A stretch of DNA of 64,000 nt from Algibacter miyuki (GTDB taxonomy: Bacteria > Bacteroidota > Bacteroidia > Flavobacteriales > Flavobacteriaceae). Location: assembly GCF_042427745.1 (NCBI RefSeq), contig NZ_JBHMFA010000005.1. One strand, 5' to 3'. A model generated the notes under the pieces. That model did not search any database. It was given only the letters and a program-made list of their open reading frames with translations, and was not told where the DNA came from. The position numbers and the translations under genes were made by a program. Position 1 is the first letter of the stretch. Every line of letters begins with the position of its first letter. Of the stretch, positions 33,712 through 42,870 are shown piece by piece.

Positions 33712-33932
33712 TACTATAAGACTGGTTGTAGTACAATTTACAAAATCCTAGCAAAATATATGTTGCAAAATGATATATATACGCGATTTTAAATGTTATT
33801 ATTTCCTGTTAGGATTAACCACATAATTAAGCCTTCATTTTAACGATGCAAATTATATTAAAAAGAAATTATAAAACCCTGTATTTCAACTTATAATAAA
33901 GCTGTAATTAATAAAGTATTTTGAAATATAAC

Positions 33933-35999
33933 TTATAGTGTTTTTGATTTTGAAACTGTAAAATAAAAAGATGAGCCATAATTTAAATTACTTTCTACCC
34001 AAATAGTTCCGCCATTGTTTTCAACCATTTCTTTACAAACTCGAAGTCCTAAACCAGTTCCTTTTTCATTTCGTGTACCATAAGAAGAAGCGGTTTCGTT
34101 TTCTGTAAAAATTTTAGAAAGTGCATCTTCACTCATACCAACACCATTATCTTGAATTTGTACTTCCCAAAACAAGGCTTTTTCAACGGCCGAAATAGTT
34201 ATTATACCATGTTCACGCGTAAACTTTAAAGCATTACTTATTAAGTTACGGATAACAACATCTATTTGATCTCTATCAGACCAAGCAATTACATTTTTAT
34301 CAATATTATTTATAGTTGAAATAGATTTTACTTCGGCTTGCTTAGATAAAAGTCTTAAACTTTCATCTACCAATGTTTTAAGCGGTATCACATCTGGCTT
34401 GGTAGATAAACCATCCATTTGGCTTTGTCCCCAGGTTAATAAATTATTCAAAGTAAAAGCAATAGAGTCAATGTTTTCACCTATTTGAGGCATAAAGTGC
34501 ATGAATTCAGTCTTACTCAATTCGCTTTTATTAAATAGATCTAAAAGTGATTTAAATGAATCTATAGGGCCCTTTAAATCGTGTGCAATAATAGAAAACA
34601 ACCTACTTTTAGTATTATTGGCCTCATTTAAATGTATTTCATTTTTTTTAAGAGCTTCTGTATTTTCTAATAATTTTTGATTTAGAGCATTTTGGGTTTT
34701 GTTATTTTTTTTAAGTATAAAAATGATAATAGCAAAAGCCAATATAATTAGAATCGAAAAGTAAATATAACTACGTTGCAATACATGTTTTTGTTGACTT
34801 TCTGAGATATACTGTTCTTTTTTTTGTTCAAACTCTAAATTCGATTTGAGTATTCTTAACTCTTTAATATTGTTGTTTTTATTGATGGTATCAGAAATCG
34901 CTTTTAAGTCTTCTAAATAGGCGAGTGCTTTTTCTGGGGTTCCATTGATTTTTTCTATTTTATAAAGAAGTTCTAAAGTCACATCTCGTTCTTCTAAAAC
35001 ATTTAATTTTTCAGAAATTTCAAGTGCTTTTAAAGCGTAAGCTTCTGCCTTATCATAATCTTTAAGTCCGAAATATGTTTTAGATAAATTTAGAGCTAAA
35101 GGTATTTTATAGCGTCCTTTATCAATCTTATCATGAATTTTTTCACTTTTATTTAACCATTCTAAGGCTTGATAGAATTGCCCTTTATTGGTATGAATAG
35201 ATCCTTTTAACTCATATGCATACGAAAGCCATGAATCTAACTTTACTTTTTCAAAAATGGAAATCGCATTGTCCACAGCGACAGTTGCTTTATCTAAATT
35301 TCCCATTTCAATATAACAAGCCGTTAAATTATTTAAGTTTTTAGCAAATTGTACATCATCGTTATTTGATTGATTGATTTTTAAGGATTTAGATAAGAAC
35401 AAAATAGTTTGCTCATATTCTTTTTGAACACGGTATATGGATGAAATATTTAAATAACATTTAGATAAATATTTATCACTATCGTATGCTTTGGCTATTT
35501 CTATAGCCTCTAAATAATATTTTAGAGCGTTGGCATAATCCTCTTTATATTTATACTCTGCCGCCAATTTAATTTTAGATTCTAATAATAAATTGATTTC
35601 AGAAGAAGCACTCGCAATAGATACAGATTTTTGAAAATACGAAATAGCAAGATCTTGTTTTCCTGTATTTGAGTAATATAAACCTTCAATTAAATAACCT
35701 TGCGCTTCACCTTTAGGGTAATACATAGCTTTACTTAACTTAATAGATTCGTTAGAAATAATGAGTAAACTATCTAAATTGTATTGCGCATATTGCATAC
35801 CCAATGCATACAATAAATTAATGTAAGTAGTATCTCGTTGGAAATTATTATTTTCCTTGTGTTTTTTAATTTTTTCCTGAAGACGTTTCTTTATTTCTTC
35901 TTGTGCAAAAGCTGAATAATTAGTACCAAAACCACTAAAAATAACCCACAAAAATATACCGTAAAACTTGATGTGTGGTTTATTAAAATAGGCTTGCAT
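33933..35999 (-). CDS. TPR-containing sensor histidine kinase 2
   Basis: A 688-residue paralogue of the kinase at 31.6 kb with the same domain order: signal peptide, periplasmic TPRs to about 370, membrane helix near 410-430, coiled linker, 'IIAHDLKGPIDSF' with phospho-His near 475, 'NLISNALKFTREHG', 'DNGVGMS' and 'GTGLGLRVCKEM'. The kinase halves are nearly collinear and very similar; the sensor halves are more divergent, which suggests duplication followed by a change of input. No dedicated response regulator is adjacent. Confidence 0.9.
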   Translation of the reverse strand: MQAYFNKPHIKFYGIFLWVIFSGFGTNYSAFAQEEIKKRLQEKIKKHKENNNFQRDTTYINLLYALGMQYAQYNLDSLLIISNESIKLSKAMYYPKGEAQGYLIEGLYYSNTGKQDLAISYFQKSVSIASASSEINLLLESKIKLAAEYKYKEDYANALKYYLEAIEIAKAYDSDKYLSKCYLNISSIYRVQKEYEQTILFLSKSLKINQSNNDDVQFAKNLNNLTACYIEMGNLDKATVAVDNAISIFEKVKLDSWLSYAYELKGSIHTNKGQFYQALEWLNKSEKIHDKIDKGRYKIPLALNLSKTYFGLKDYDKAEAYALKALEISEKLNVLEERDVTLELLYKIEKINGTPEKALAYLEDLKAISDTINKNNNIKELRILKSNLEFEQKKEQYISESQQKHVLQRSYIYFSILIILAFAIIIFILKKNNKTQNALNQKLLENTEALKKNEIHLNEANNTKSRLFSIIAHDLKGPIDSFKSLLDLFNKSELSKTEFMHFMPQIGENIDSIAFTLNNLLTWGQSQMDGLSTKPDVIPLKTLVDESLRLLSKQAEVKSISTINNIDKNVIAWSDRDQIDVVIRNLISNALKFTREHGIITISAVEKALFWEVQIQDNGVGMSEDALSKIFTENETASSYGTRNEKGTGLGLRVCKEMVENNGGTIWVESNLNYGSSFYFTVSKSKTL

Positions 36000-36234
36000 A
36001 AATAGGGCTTTATACTTTTTAAGTATGGGTGGTTGAAATTTATTACAATATAAAACCTTATAAAATTAGAAAAAAAACTAATTCTATTTTTAATCGTTCT
36101 GGCTTTACAAAAACCGATTAAAAACATATAAAACCGATAAAGTGTTGTTTTTACATTAAAACTAGACACCACTTTTTACTGAAATCAAAAAAAGTTACCG
36201 CTTACTTAACGAAGTAATTAGTATAAATTCAAAA

Positions 36235-36267
36235 AAAAAGGTTGCCCAAATTATGGACAACCTTTTT
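36235..36267. terminator. Terminator of the TetR operon
   Basis: AAAAAGGTTG pairs with CAACCTTTTT (36258-36267) around a 13-nt loop with a small inner CC/GG pair. It lies directly downstream of the DJ-1/PfpI gene on the minus strand and is symmetric enough to work both ways. Confidence 0.8.
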
Positions 36268-36285
36268 ATACAAATGATGTTTAAT

Positions 36286-37092
36286 TTATTTTAAACTTTC
36301 TAATAATTTTTCAGCTACTAATTCTGATGATGCAGGATTTTGTCCTGTAATTAAATTTCCATCTTGAACGGCATAAGCTGCCCAATTTTCACCATTAGAA
36401 TACAATGCGCCATTTTCAATAAGCATATCTTCTAATAATAAAGGCACAACTTCTGTTAAGCCAACAGCTGCTTCTTCTTTATTTGAAAATCCAGTAACAC
36501 GTTTACCTTTAACTAAAGCTGTTCCGTCTTCATTTTTCACATCTTTCAATACAGCCGGTGCATGACAAACAAAAGCAATTGGTTTTTCTTGGCGATCGAA
36601 GGCTTCAATTAATGCCACCGAGTTTTTATCGTTAGTTAAATCCCATAAAGGACCGTGACCACCCGGATAAAATACAGCGTCAAAATCATTAGGATTCATA
36701 TCTGCTAAAACAGCCGTGTTTGCAATTTTTGCTTTTGCGTCAGCATCACCATTATAGCGATCTGTAGAAGCCGTAGCAGCATCTGGCGAATCACTACTTG
36801 GGTCTATTGGAGCTGCGCCACCTTTTGGTGTTGCTATTGTAATTTCTGCTCCTTTATCTAATAAAGTATAATATGGGCTAGCAAATTCTTCAACCCAAAA
36901 ACCTGTTTTTTTTCCTGTATCACCTAATTTGTCATGAGATGTTAATACAAATAATATTTTCATGTTGTTTTGTTTTTTTGATTCTATTTTTACTTCTGAA
37001 ACCTTTTCAGAAGTGGTGTCTTGTTTTGCATCTTTACAACTCGAAGCTGTAACAATAGTGCAAACAAGTGCAAATGATTTTAAGATGTTCAT
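36286..37092 (-). CDS. DJ-1/PfpI (Hsp31-like) lipoprotein
   Basis: A 268-residue type 1 glutamine-amidotransferase-fold protein. The N-terminus 'MNILKSFALVCTIVTASSCKD' has a lipobox with Cys at residue 19, so the mature protein is membrane-anchored outside the cytoplasm, which is unusual for the family. The nucleophile elbow 'IAFVCHAPAVL' carries the catalytic Cys. 'VLTSHDKLGDTGKKTGFWVEE' and 'FDAVFYPGGHGPLWDL' are typical of Hsp31/glyoxalase III-like members. It is the last gene of the TetR operon, 7 nt after the alcohol dehydrogenase gene. A role in removing glyoxals is plausible from family and context. Confidence 0.88.
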   Translation of the reverse strand: MNILKSFALVCTIVTASSCKDAKQDTTSEKVSEVKIESKKQNNMKILFVLTSHDKLGDTGKKTGFWVEEFASPYYTLLDKGAEITIATPKGGAAPIDPSSDSPDAATASTDRYNGDADAKAKIANTAVLADMNPNDFDAVFYPGGHGPLWDLTNDKNSVALIEAFDRQEKPIAFVCHAPAVLKDVKNEDGTALVKGKRVTGFSNKEEAAVGLTEVVPLLLEDMLIENGALYSNGENWAAYAVQDGNLITGQNPASSELVAEKLLESLK

Positions 37093-37099
37093 ACTGAAA

Positions 37100-38260
37100 T
37101 TAATATGCCATTTTTACAATTTTCTCCACTTTGTCTGGAGATAATGTTTGGTGTTCCCCTAAACCTAACCAACCACGATCGGTAAAACGCTTGGCTATTT
37201 CTTCAGCAGTACCGTCGTAATCTTTGGTGTAATCAGATAGTTTGGTATCGATACCTAATTCATGGAAAAAAGCTTCTGTTTTTTCAATGGCAGCATAGGC
37301 TTTATCGTCGATACTTCCTTCGGAAATATTCCAAACACGTTCACCGTATTGTGCTAATTTTTCCTTTTTGTCTTCAAAATTGAATTTGTAATGACTAGGA
37401 GCAATGACCGCTAAAGTTCTAGCATGATCGATACCAAATAAAGCCGTTAATTCATGACCAATAGCATGTACTGCCCAATCTCCAGGAACTCCTTTTTGGA
37501 TAAGTCCGTTTAAAGCCATCGTGCAACTCCACATAAAGTTTGATGTTGCTTCGTAATCTGTTGGATCCTTAATTACTTTAGGTGCCACTTCAATAATGGT
37601 TTGTAAAATACTTTCAGCAAAACGATCTTGCAATAATGCACCGATAGGATATGTCATGTATTGTTCTAAAACGTGCGTAAAAGCATCGGTTAAACCATTT
37701 GCTAATTGACGCTCAGGGATAGATGCAATTACTTGCGGATCTAAGACAGAGAACTCAGGAAATAAACCAGGACCTCCCATGGCTAATTTTTCTTTCGTTT
37801 CTTTTCTTGTAATTACAGCTCCAGAATTCATTTCCGATCCTGTAGCAGGCAAGGTTAAAACCGTTCCGAAAGGCATACCTTTTTCTGTTTTAATGTTTTC
37901 GGTTAAAATATCCCAAGGTGTATCTCCTTCAAAAAGGGCAGCTGCCGATAAAAATTTAGTTCCATCTATTACAGAACCACCACCAACAGCTAATAAATAT
38001 GATATTTTTTCATCTTTAATTACCTTTAGCGCATCCATTAAAACAGCGTATTCAGGATTTGCAGGAATACCGCCAAACTCAACCACTTCAACGTTAGCTA
38101 AAGCTGTTTTTACTTGGTCGTAAATTCCATTTTTTTTAATACTTCCTCCTCCGTAAAGCAATAATACTTTAGCATCTTGAGGTATTTCGTTTTTTATTTG
38201 TGCTATAGTATCCTTTCCAAAAATAATTTTGGTTGGGTTTTTTAATTCAAAATTGTTCAT
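37100..38260 (-). CDS. YqhD-type iron-containing alcohol dehydrogenase
   Basis: A 386-residue type III dehydrogenase, reducing aldehydes with NADPH in the YqhD group. 'FELKNPTKIIFGKDTI' is the typical start. 'LAVGGGSVIDGTKFLSAAALF' is the nucleotide-binding loop. Metal ligands are visible in 'GLTDAFTHVLEQYMTYP' (Asp and His) and 'AVHAIGHELTALFGIDHARTLA' (two His). It lies within the operon, 20 nt after the MDR reductase gene. The context fits clearance of short or reactive aldehydes. Confidence 0.92.
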   Translation of the reverse strand: MNNFELKNPTKIIFGKDTIAQIKNEIPQDAKVLLLYGGGSIKKNGIYDQVKTALANVEVVEFGGIPANPEYAVLMDALKVIKDEKISYLLAVGGGSVIDGTKFLSAAALFEGDTPWDILTENIKTEKGMPFGTVLTLPATGSEMNSGAVITRKETKEKLAMGGPGLFPEFSVLDPQVIASIPERQLANGLTDAFTHVLEQYMTYPIGALLQDRFAESILQTIIEVAPKVIKDPTDYEATSNFMWSCTMALNGLIQKGVPGDWAVHAIGHELTALFGIDHARTLAVIAPSHYKFNFEDKKEKLAQYGERVWNISEGSIDDKAYAAIEKTEAFFHELGIDTKLSDYTKDYDGTAEEIAKRFTDRGWLGLGEHQTLSPDKVEKIVKMAY

Positions 38261-38280
38261 CTTCTTTTTCTTTTAAAATA

Positions 38281-39279
38281 TTATATTTTCACTATCATTT
38301 TCCCTTTGTTTTTACCTTCAAATAAATCGATAAAAGCATTCGGAATATTATCGAAACCCTCAACAATAGTTTCGCTGTATGTTAATTTACCTTCTGCTAA
38401 CCATCCTGATAGATGTTTCATAGCTTCTGGGAATTTTTCAGCATAATTAGAGACAATAAAACCTTGCATTAAGGCGCTATTTTTAACTAGGAAAGGTTGT
38501 ACACTCACACTTTTAGGTAATTCCGTTTCATTGTAAACCGAAATGGCACCACATATAATGATACGAGCAAAACGGTTAATATTGAATAACACTGCATCTG
38601 AAATTGGGCCACCAACATTATCAAAGTAAATATCAACACCATTTGGCGCTAAGGCTTTTATGTCGGCATTAATATCTTTACTCGTGTTATAATTGATACC
38701 AGCATCGAAACCAAATTTGGATTTCAGCATGTTAATTTTCTCGTCGGTTCCAGCAATTCCAATCACACGAAGTCCTAATATTTTAGCTATCTGTCCTACA
38801 ATAGAACCTACAGCTCCAGCTGCTCCCGAAACCACAATAGTTTCTCCAGCTTTTGGTTTTCCTATTTCGTTTAAACCTAAATATGCCGTTAAACCAGTCA
38901 TCCCTAAAACACCTAAATATGTGCTTAATGGTGCTTTATTTCCATCAACTTTTAAAAGGCCTTCACCGTTAGATATTTGCTGTGTTTTCCAGCTTAATAA
39001 ACCAGAAACATAATCACCTTCTGAAAAGTTCTTATTTTTAGAAGCCATTACTTTTGCAACCACACCAGACTGAACAGGTTTGTTAAGTTCAAAAGGAGGA
39101 ACATACGATTTTGCATCACTCATGCGTCCTCTTAAATATGGATCTACCGATACATAAGCTGCTTCTAGAAGGATTTCTCCTTCGCCAACTTTTAATTCAG
39201 CATCCTCATTAACAAATTCAAAATTTGAAACGGTTGGTTTTCCTTGTGGTCTATTATTTAATAAAATTGTCTTAGTCAT
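38281..39279 (-). CDS. NADP-dependent MDR oxidoreductase (CurA/leukotriene-B4 dehydrogenase type)
   Basis: A 332-residue zinc-independent medium-chain reductase. 'EAAYVSVDPYLRGRMSDAKSYVPPFELNKP' is the signature of the prostaglandin/leukotriene reductase branch. The Rossmann loop 'VVSGAAGAVGSIVGQIAK' lies at about 148-165, and 'DIYFDNVGGPISDAVL' and 'ARIIICGAIS' follow. Members reduce the C=C bond of alpha,beta-unsaturated carbonyls. It is 12 nt after the nitroreductase gene in the TetR operon. Confidence 0.92.
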   Translation of the reverse strand: MTKTILLNNRPQGKPTVSNFEFVNEDAELKVGEGEILLEAAYVSVDPYLRGRMSDAKSYVPPFELNKPVQSGVVAKVMASKNKNFSEGDYVSGLLSWKTQQISNGEGLLKVDGNKAPLSTYLGVLGMTGLTAYLGLNEIGKPKAGETIVVSGAAGAVGSIVGQIAKILGLRVIGIAGTDEKINMLKSKFGFDAGINYNTSKDINADIKALAPNGVDIYFDNVGGPISDAVLFNINRFARIIICGAISVYNETELPKSVSVQPFLVKNSALMQGFIVSNYAEKFPEAMKHLSGWLAEGKLTYSETIVEGFDNIPNAFIDLFEGKNKGKMIVKI

Positions 39280-39291
39280 AATTTCTTTTTT

Positions 39292-39924
39292 TTACTCAAT
39301 TACAGTTACTAATTCTTCCATAGGTTTTCTCACCTTTACCAAGTTTACTAACCAATCGGCATCTTCTTTTCTGTAACCAATAGGTAATAAAACAGCACTA
39401 CGTAATCCTTTTTCGCGTAAACCAAGAATGTCATCTACAGCCGCAGGATCAAATCCTTCCAGAGGTGTTGAATCTACTCCTTCAAAAGCAGCTGCAGTTA
39501 TCGCTTGTGAAAATGCGATGTAAGCTTGTTTTGCTGCATGGTTAAAGTTTTCTTCTTCATCTTTTTGAGGGTAAGAACTCAATAACATTTGGCGGTAATT
39601 TTCCCAACCTTCATTTTTAAAGCCACGAATATCGTTTGTTAAATCGAACATGTGGTTAATTCTATCGGCTGTATAAGTGTCCCACGCAGCGAAAACGAGT
39701 AGGTGAGAGCAGTCTGTAATTACAGATTGATTCCAAGCTACAGGCTTTATTTTTTCTTTGATATCTTGATTTTTAATCACTATTATTTCAAATGGTTGTA
39801 AACCACTAGATGTTGGTGCTAAACGCGCAGCTTCTAGAATACGTTCAATTTTATCTTCGGAAACTTTTTCGCCATTCATCGCTTTTGCAGCGTATCTCCA
39901 ATTTAATTTATTTAATAAATCCAT
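39292..39924 (-). CDS. NfsB-type NAD(P)H-dependent nitroreductase
   Basis: A 210-residue nitroreductase-family FMN enzyme. 'LNWRYAAKAMNGEKVSEDKIERIL' is the N-terminal signature. 'AARLAPTSSGLQPFEIIVIKN' follows, and 'GVDSTPLEGFDPAAVDDIL' and 'LLPIGYRKEDADW' are near the end. It is a paralogue of the gene at 26.7 kb, but under the TetR regulator instead of an AraC protein. It lies in the middle of the six-gene operon with 10-12 nt gaps on each side. Confidence 0.9.
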   Translation of the reverse strand: MDLLNKLNWRYAAKAMNGEKVSEDKIERILEAARLAPTSSGLQPFEIIVIKNQDIKEKIKPVAWNQSVITDCSHLLVFAAWDTYTADRINHMFDLTNDIRGFKNEGWENYRQMLLSSYPQKDEEENFNHAAKQAYIAFSQAITAAAFEGVDSTPLEGFDPAAVDDILGLREKGLRSAVLLPIGYRKEDADWLVNLVKVRKPMEELVTVIE

Positions 39925-39934
39925 ATTTTTTGTT

Positions 39935-40597
39935 TTATTTATTTGCTATTAATTCGATTTCGTTTGAAGTAATAATGACTTCGGCATGACTTGTATTATT
40001 GGCTAAATTCAACATGGCTTTCGCGATAGATTCAGCATTAATTATTTTATAGTTTTTCAGTTTTCCAATAAATAATGGTTGAATAATTTTAAAAACCATC
40101 AAACCTATTTTTTCTAATAAACGCCGCTCTTGGCGTGCTCCTCCAATAAGTGAAGGCCTTAATACAAAAGTGTTTTTTATATTTTGCTGCAACACATCGT
40201 GTTCCATATTGCCTTTTGTTTTATTATAAAATACATTACTTGATCTATCGGCTCCCATAGCAGAAATTACTAAAAAAGTATTTATTTTATTTTCTTTTGA
40301 AAGCTTCGCGGCATTTACAGGAATACCATAATCTATAGCTTTATAAAGCACTTTATCTGGTGTTTTTTTTGCCGTGGTACCAATGCAACAAAATACTTCG
40401 TCTGCCTTGAAATCAGCCTTAAAACTTTCTAGATTTAAAAGATCTCCGGTGAATTGAACTACCTTTTCAGGAAGCCCTTCAATCTTGGATCGTGAAAACA
40501 ATTTAATGCGTTCGTATCGGGTGTCTTCAATTAATTTCTGAAGTAAAATACCTCCTGTTAATCCGGTTGCTCCTAATATAATGACCGTTTTCTTCAT
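39935..40597 (-). CDS. NAD(P)H-binding short-chain protein (HTATIP2-like)
   Basis: A 220-residue Rossmann-fold protein. The nucleotide loop 'VIILGATGLTGGILLQKLI' is at residues 5-23, 'EVFCCIGTTAKKTPDKVLYKAIDYG' follows, and 'FLVISAMGADRSSNVFYNKTKG' includes the YxxxK pair. This pattern belongs to the atypical SDR group with HTATIP2/TIP30 and bacterial NAD(P)H-binding proteins. The reaction is not known. Its start is 1 nt from the TetR stop codon, so the two are translationally linked. Confidence 0.85.
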   Translation of the reverse strand: MKKTVIILGATGLTGGILLQKLIEDTRYERIKLFSRSKIEGLPEKVVQFTGDLLNLESFKADFKADEVFCCIGTTAKKTPDKVLYKAIDYGIPVNAAKLSKENKINTFLVISAMGADRSSNVFYNKTKGNMEHDVLQQNIKNTFVLRPSLIGGARQERRLLEKIGLMVFKIIQPLFIGKLKNYKIINAESIAKAMLNLANNTSHAEVIITSNEIELIANK

Positions 40598-40598
40598 C

Positions 40599-41183
40599 TT
40601 ATTTACAAACTTTTATACTGCTCCAAGCAGATTGATACGCTTCTTCAATATGACTTTTATTCAATTGAAATGCACCACGTTTTTGTATCATCATTAAAAA
40701 TGATAACGGGTTTATAGCGTAGGCATACAATAAATAATCTGAAATTGGTTTTACAATACCTTCCGCTTTGCCACGCGCCCAAAGGTCGAGTAGAGGTTGC
40801 AAATGTTTTATGCCTTCTTGTCTGCTAGGCTCATCAATCATAGGTGTATTATCGCACTGTGCTAAAAACATGGCGTGCTCACATTCTTTCAATTTAAAAT
40901 CGGCAATACGTTTCCAAATTAATTCGAAACCAGCCTTAACGGGCATATTTTCATCATAAGTTTCAAAAGCATATTTTGTGTATTCCGCTTTAACTTCAAT
41001 GTAAGTTTTATTTACTAAGTCTTGTTTATTTTCGAAATACAAATAAATAGTAGCAGGAGAAACACTCGCCATTTTTGCAATTTTACTCATAGGCGTGGCA
41101 TGAAAACCGTCGTTGTTTACCAACTCGATAGTTGCCTTAATTAAGGCATTACGCTTGTCTATGCTTTTCTGAAGTTTCGCCAT
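40599..41183 (-). CDS. TetR/AcrR family repressor of the detoxification operon
   Basis: A 194-residue regulator. The N-terminal DNA-binding domain shows 'ALIKATIELVNNDGFHATPMSKIAKMASVSPATIYLYFENKQDLVNKTY', the standard TetR HTH. The C-terminal ligand domain is variable. It is the first gene of the operon, and a 12-nt perfect palindrome lies just upstream of its -7 box, so autorepression is very likely. The inducer is presumably an electrophile or aldehyde, judging from the enzymes in the operon. Confidence 0.93.
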   Translation of the reverse strand: MAKLQKSIDKRNALIKATIELVNNDGFHATPMSKIAKMASVSPATIYLYFENKQDLVNKTYIEVKAEYTKYAFETYDENMPVKAGFELIWKRIADFKLKECEHAMFLAQCDNTPMIDEPSRQEGIKHLQPLLDLWARGKAEGIVKPISDYLLYAYAINPLSFLMMIQKRGAFQLNKSHIEEAYQSAWSSIKVCK

Positions 41184-41202
41184 GTTCTATATATTTATGA
41201 TA

Positions 41203-41210
41203 CAAAGATA
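41203..41210 (-). promoter_or_regulatory. -7 box of the TetR operon
   Basis: On the minus strand TATCTTTG matches TAnnTTTG, about 20 nt before the TetR ATG at 41183. No TTG was found at the usual distance; the palindrome occupies that spacer instead. Confidence 0.55.
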
Positions 41211-41218
41211 TATAAAAA

Positions 41219-41230
41219 ATGAACGTTCAT
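41219..41230. promoter_or_regulatory. Probable TetR operator
   Basis: ATGAACGTTCAT is a perfect 12-nt palindrome between the -7 box and the expected -33 position. A repressor bound there would block RNA polymerase. TGAACGTTCA-like dyads are common TetR/AcrR-family operators. Confidence 0.65.
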
Positions 41231-41321
41231 TCTTTTTTTAACAAAGATTTAATTTTTCTTACATAGAAGAGAAGAATAAATAGCCAAAATAATTATAGAT
41301 AACTTTTAAATCAAATAGGAA

Positions 41322-42221
41322 CTATGAGTATAGGATAAGAAAAACACCAAGCATAATTCCAAAAAGTGGCACCAGCTTTTTACGTTTATTCTGTTCTTTG
41401 AAGATAAGACCACCAACAACCACAGCAATTATAATTTGACTGCGTTTAATAGCAGAAAGCAACATAATTAAGGCATCAGGATCTTGTAGTGCTTTAAAAT
41501 AGAAATAATCGGCAGCTGTTAAAAGAATTCCAACCGCCGGAATTGTCCATCGCCATTTAAAAGCTTTTCGTTTTTCAGCAAAAGGAAACCATGTAATAGA
41601 TAAAATTACTAAAAGGATTAAAATAACGTAAAAGCTAAACCAAAACAATAAAGTTTGTGGGTCTAGAAATAAGCTTTGTATTAAAAACTTATCGTACAAT
41701 CCGCTAGATGCGCCTAAAAAAGTGGCTGCTATAATGGCAAAAATCCATTTGTTTCGTTTGAAGTTGATACCTTCTTTTTTTCCAATTTTTGAATATAACA
41801 TTACTGAAAATATTATAAGGAAAAACCCCACCCATTGCAAACCGTTTGGTCTTTCATCATAAATAAGAATCGCTCCAATAAACGTGAAAAACGGACCAGC
41901 AGAACGAATAGGCGTTACAATGGTGATTGGTAGATGCTTTAAAGCCTGATAAGCCAAAACCCATGAACTAGCCATGATAGCCGATTTTATAAAAACAAAC
42001 CCATGAGTTTGCCACGGAATAGGTTCTATAAAAAAGCCTAAACTTCTAGTGAATTCCGGAAAACATAAGGAACCAATAAAAAACGGTAACAGAAAAATAA
42101 AACTAGAAGTCACTGTACCTAAAAGTACTGGAAAAACCTCATTACCTTGAACGGCATGCTTTTTACATAAGTTATGTAATCCTAAAAATAACGCGGCTAA
42201 AAGCCCTAAATACATCCACAT
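41322..42221 (-). CDS. EamA/DMT superfamily transporter
   Basis: A 299-residue inner-membrane protein with ten hydrophobic helices arranged as two repeated EamA units. Each repeat carries the typical 'VTPIRSAGPFFTFIGAILIYDE' / 'LLSAIKRSQIIIAVVVGGLIFKEQ' end motif. The export substrate (amino acid, nucleotide sugar or metabolite) is unknown. It stands alone between the TetR operon and the DUF6933-like gene. Confidence 0.88.
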   Translation of the reverse strand: MWMYLGLLAALFLGLHNLCKKHAVQGNEVFPVLLGTVTSSFIFLLPFFIGSLCFPEFTRSLGFFIEPIPWQTHGFVFIKSAIMASSWVLAYQALKHLPITIVTPIRSAGPFFTFIGAILIYDERPNGLQWVGFFLIIFSVMLYSKIGKKEGINFKRNKWIFAIIAATFLGASSGLYDKFLIQSLFLDPQTLLFWFSFYVILILLVILSITWFPFAEKRKAFKWRWTIPAVGILLTAADYFYFKALQDPDALIMLLSAIKRSQIIIAVVVGGLIFKEQNKRKKLVPLFGIMLGVFLILYS

Positions 42222-42315
42222 CGCGCGAAGATAATTTAATCTCTAATTCTACAATAAAAAATATAAGATATCTTGGCGTTGTTAATTATAAGGTAAACTT
42301 AAAATAAGGAATGAT

Positions 42316-42849
42316 TTACAATTGTATCGATTCAATACATTGTTGCATTTCGATTTTAGCATAAGTGAAATCTGCCATTTTTTTACTTTTTCCAATATGG
42401 ATGGGTATATTATTTATACGGTTTGTTAAATCTTTAATGGGCATAGCTTCTAAGCTATTAAATTCATCTTTCCAATACTCTAAATGTGAAAGCCTATCGT
42501 TTTGAAAGCCTGTAGTTTTTCTGTCATTATCCGTCCTAAAAAAGGTTATTTCACCAATAAGTGAATTTACGATTTCAAAATCGATAATAATACCATCATA
42601 GATTAACTGCGTATAAAATGCGTTCTTAAAAATATCTGAAATATTTTTTAAATCCTTCGCTTTTATATCTGTTAAAATTACAGAGTATTGCGTTTTTGCG
42701 TTAGCCACAAGCCAACATTTTTTTCTATTAACATGAAAAATAGTGGCATTCCATTTCCCTAACAACCCTAAGTTTTTTGTAGGTTCTATTTTAATTAGTT
42801 TTTTAATTAATTTCTCTAATTTAATAGATGTATATATTGGGGTTTGCAT
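42316..42849 (-). CDS. DUF6933-like protein
   Basis: A 177-residue cytosolic protein. 'LGLLGKWNATIFHVNRKKCWLVANAKTQYSVIL' and the following 'DLKNISDIFKNAFYTQLIYDG' resemble the DUF6933 domain, often found with plasmid-type 'pRiA4b ORF-3' proteins; this is recognition by eye and moderate. The C-terminal third is helical. The function is unknown. It is 21 nt downstream of cydB and could be cotranscribed, but a role in the oxidase is not suggested by anything in the sequence. Confidence 0.6.
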   Translation of the reverse strand: MQTPIYTSIKLEKLIKKLIKIEPTKNLGLLGKWNATIFHVNRKKCWLVANAKTQYSVILTDIKAKDLKNISDIFKNAFYTQLIYDGIIIDFEIVNSLIGEITFFRTDNDRKTTGFQNDRLSHLEYWKDEFNSLEAMPIKDLTNRINNIPIHIGKSKKMADFTYAKIEMQQCIESIQL

Positions 42850-42870
42850 AATCTATAAATATTTAAAAAT

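Noticed and set aside
35891..36172. 93-residue minus-strand frame overlapping the start of kinase 2
   Set aside because: Out of frame with the kinase signal peptide, Phe/Ile-rich, and no start context; overlaps the region needed for the kinase promoter.
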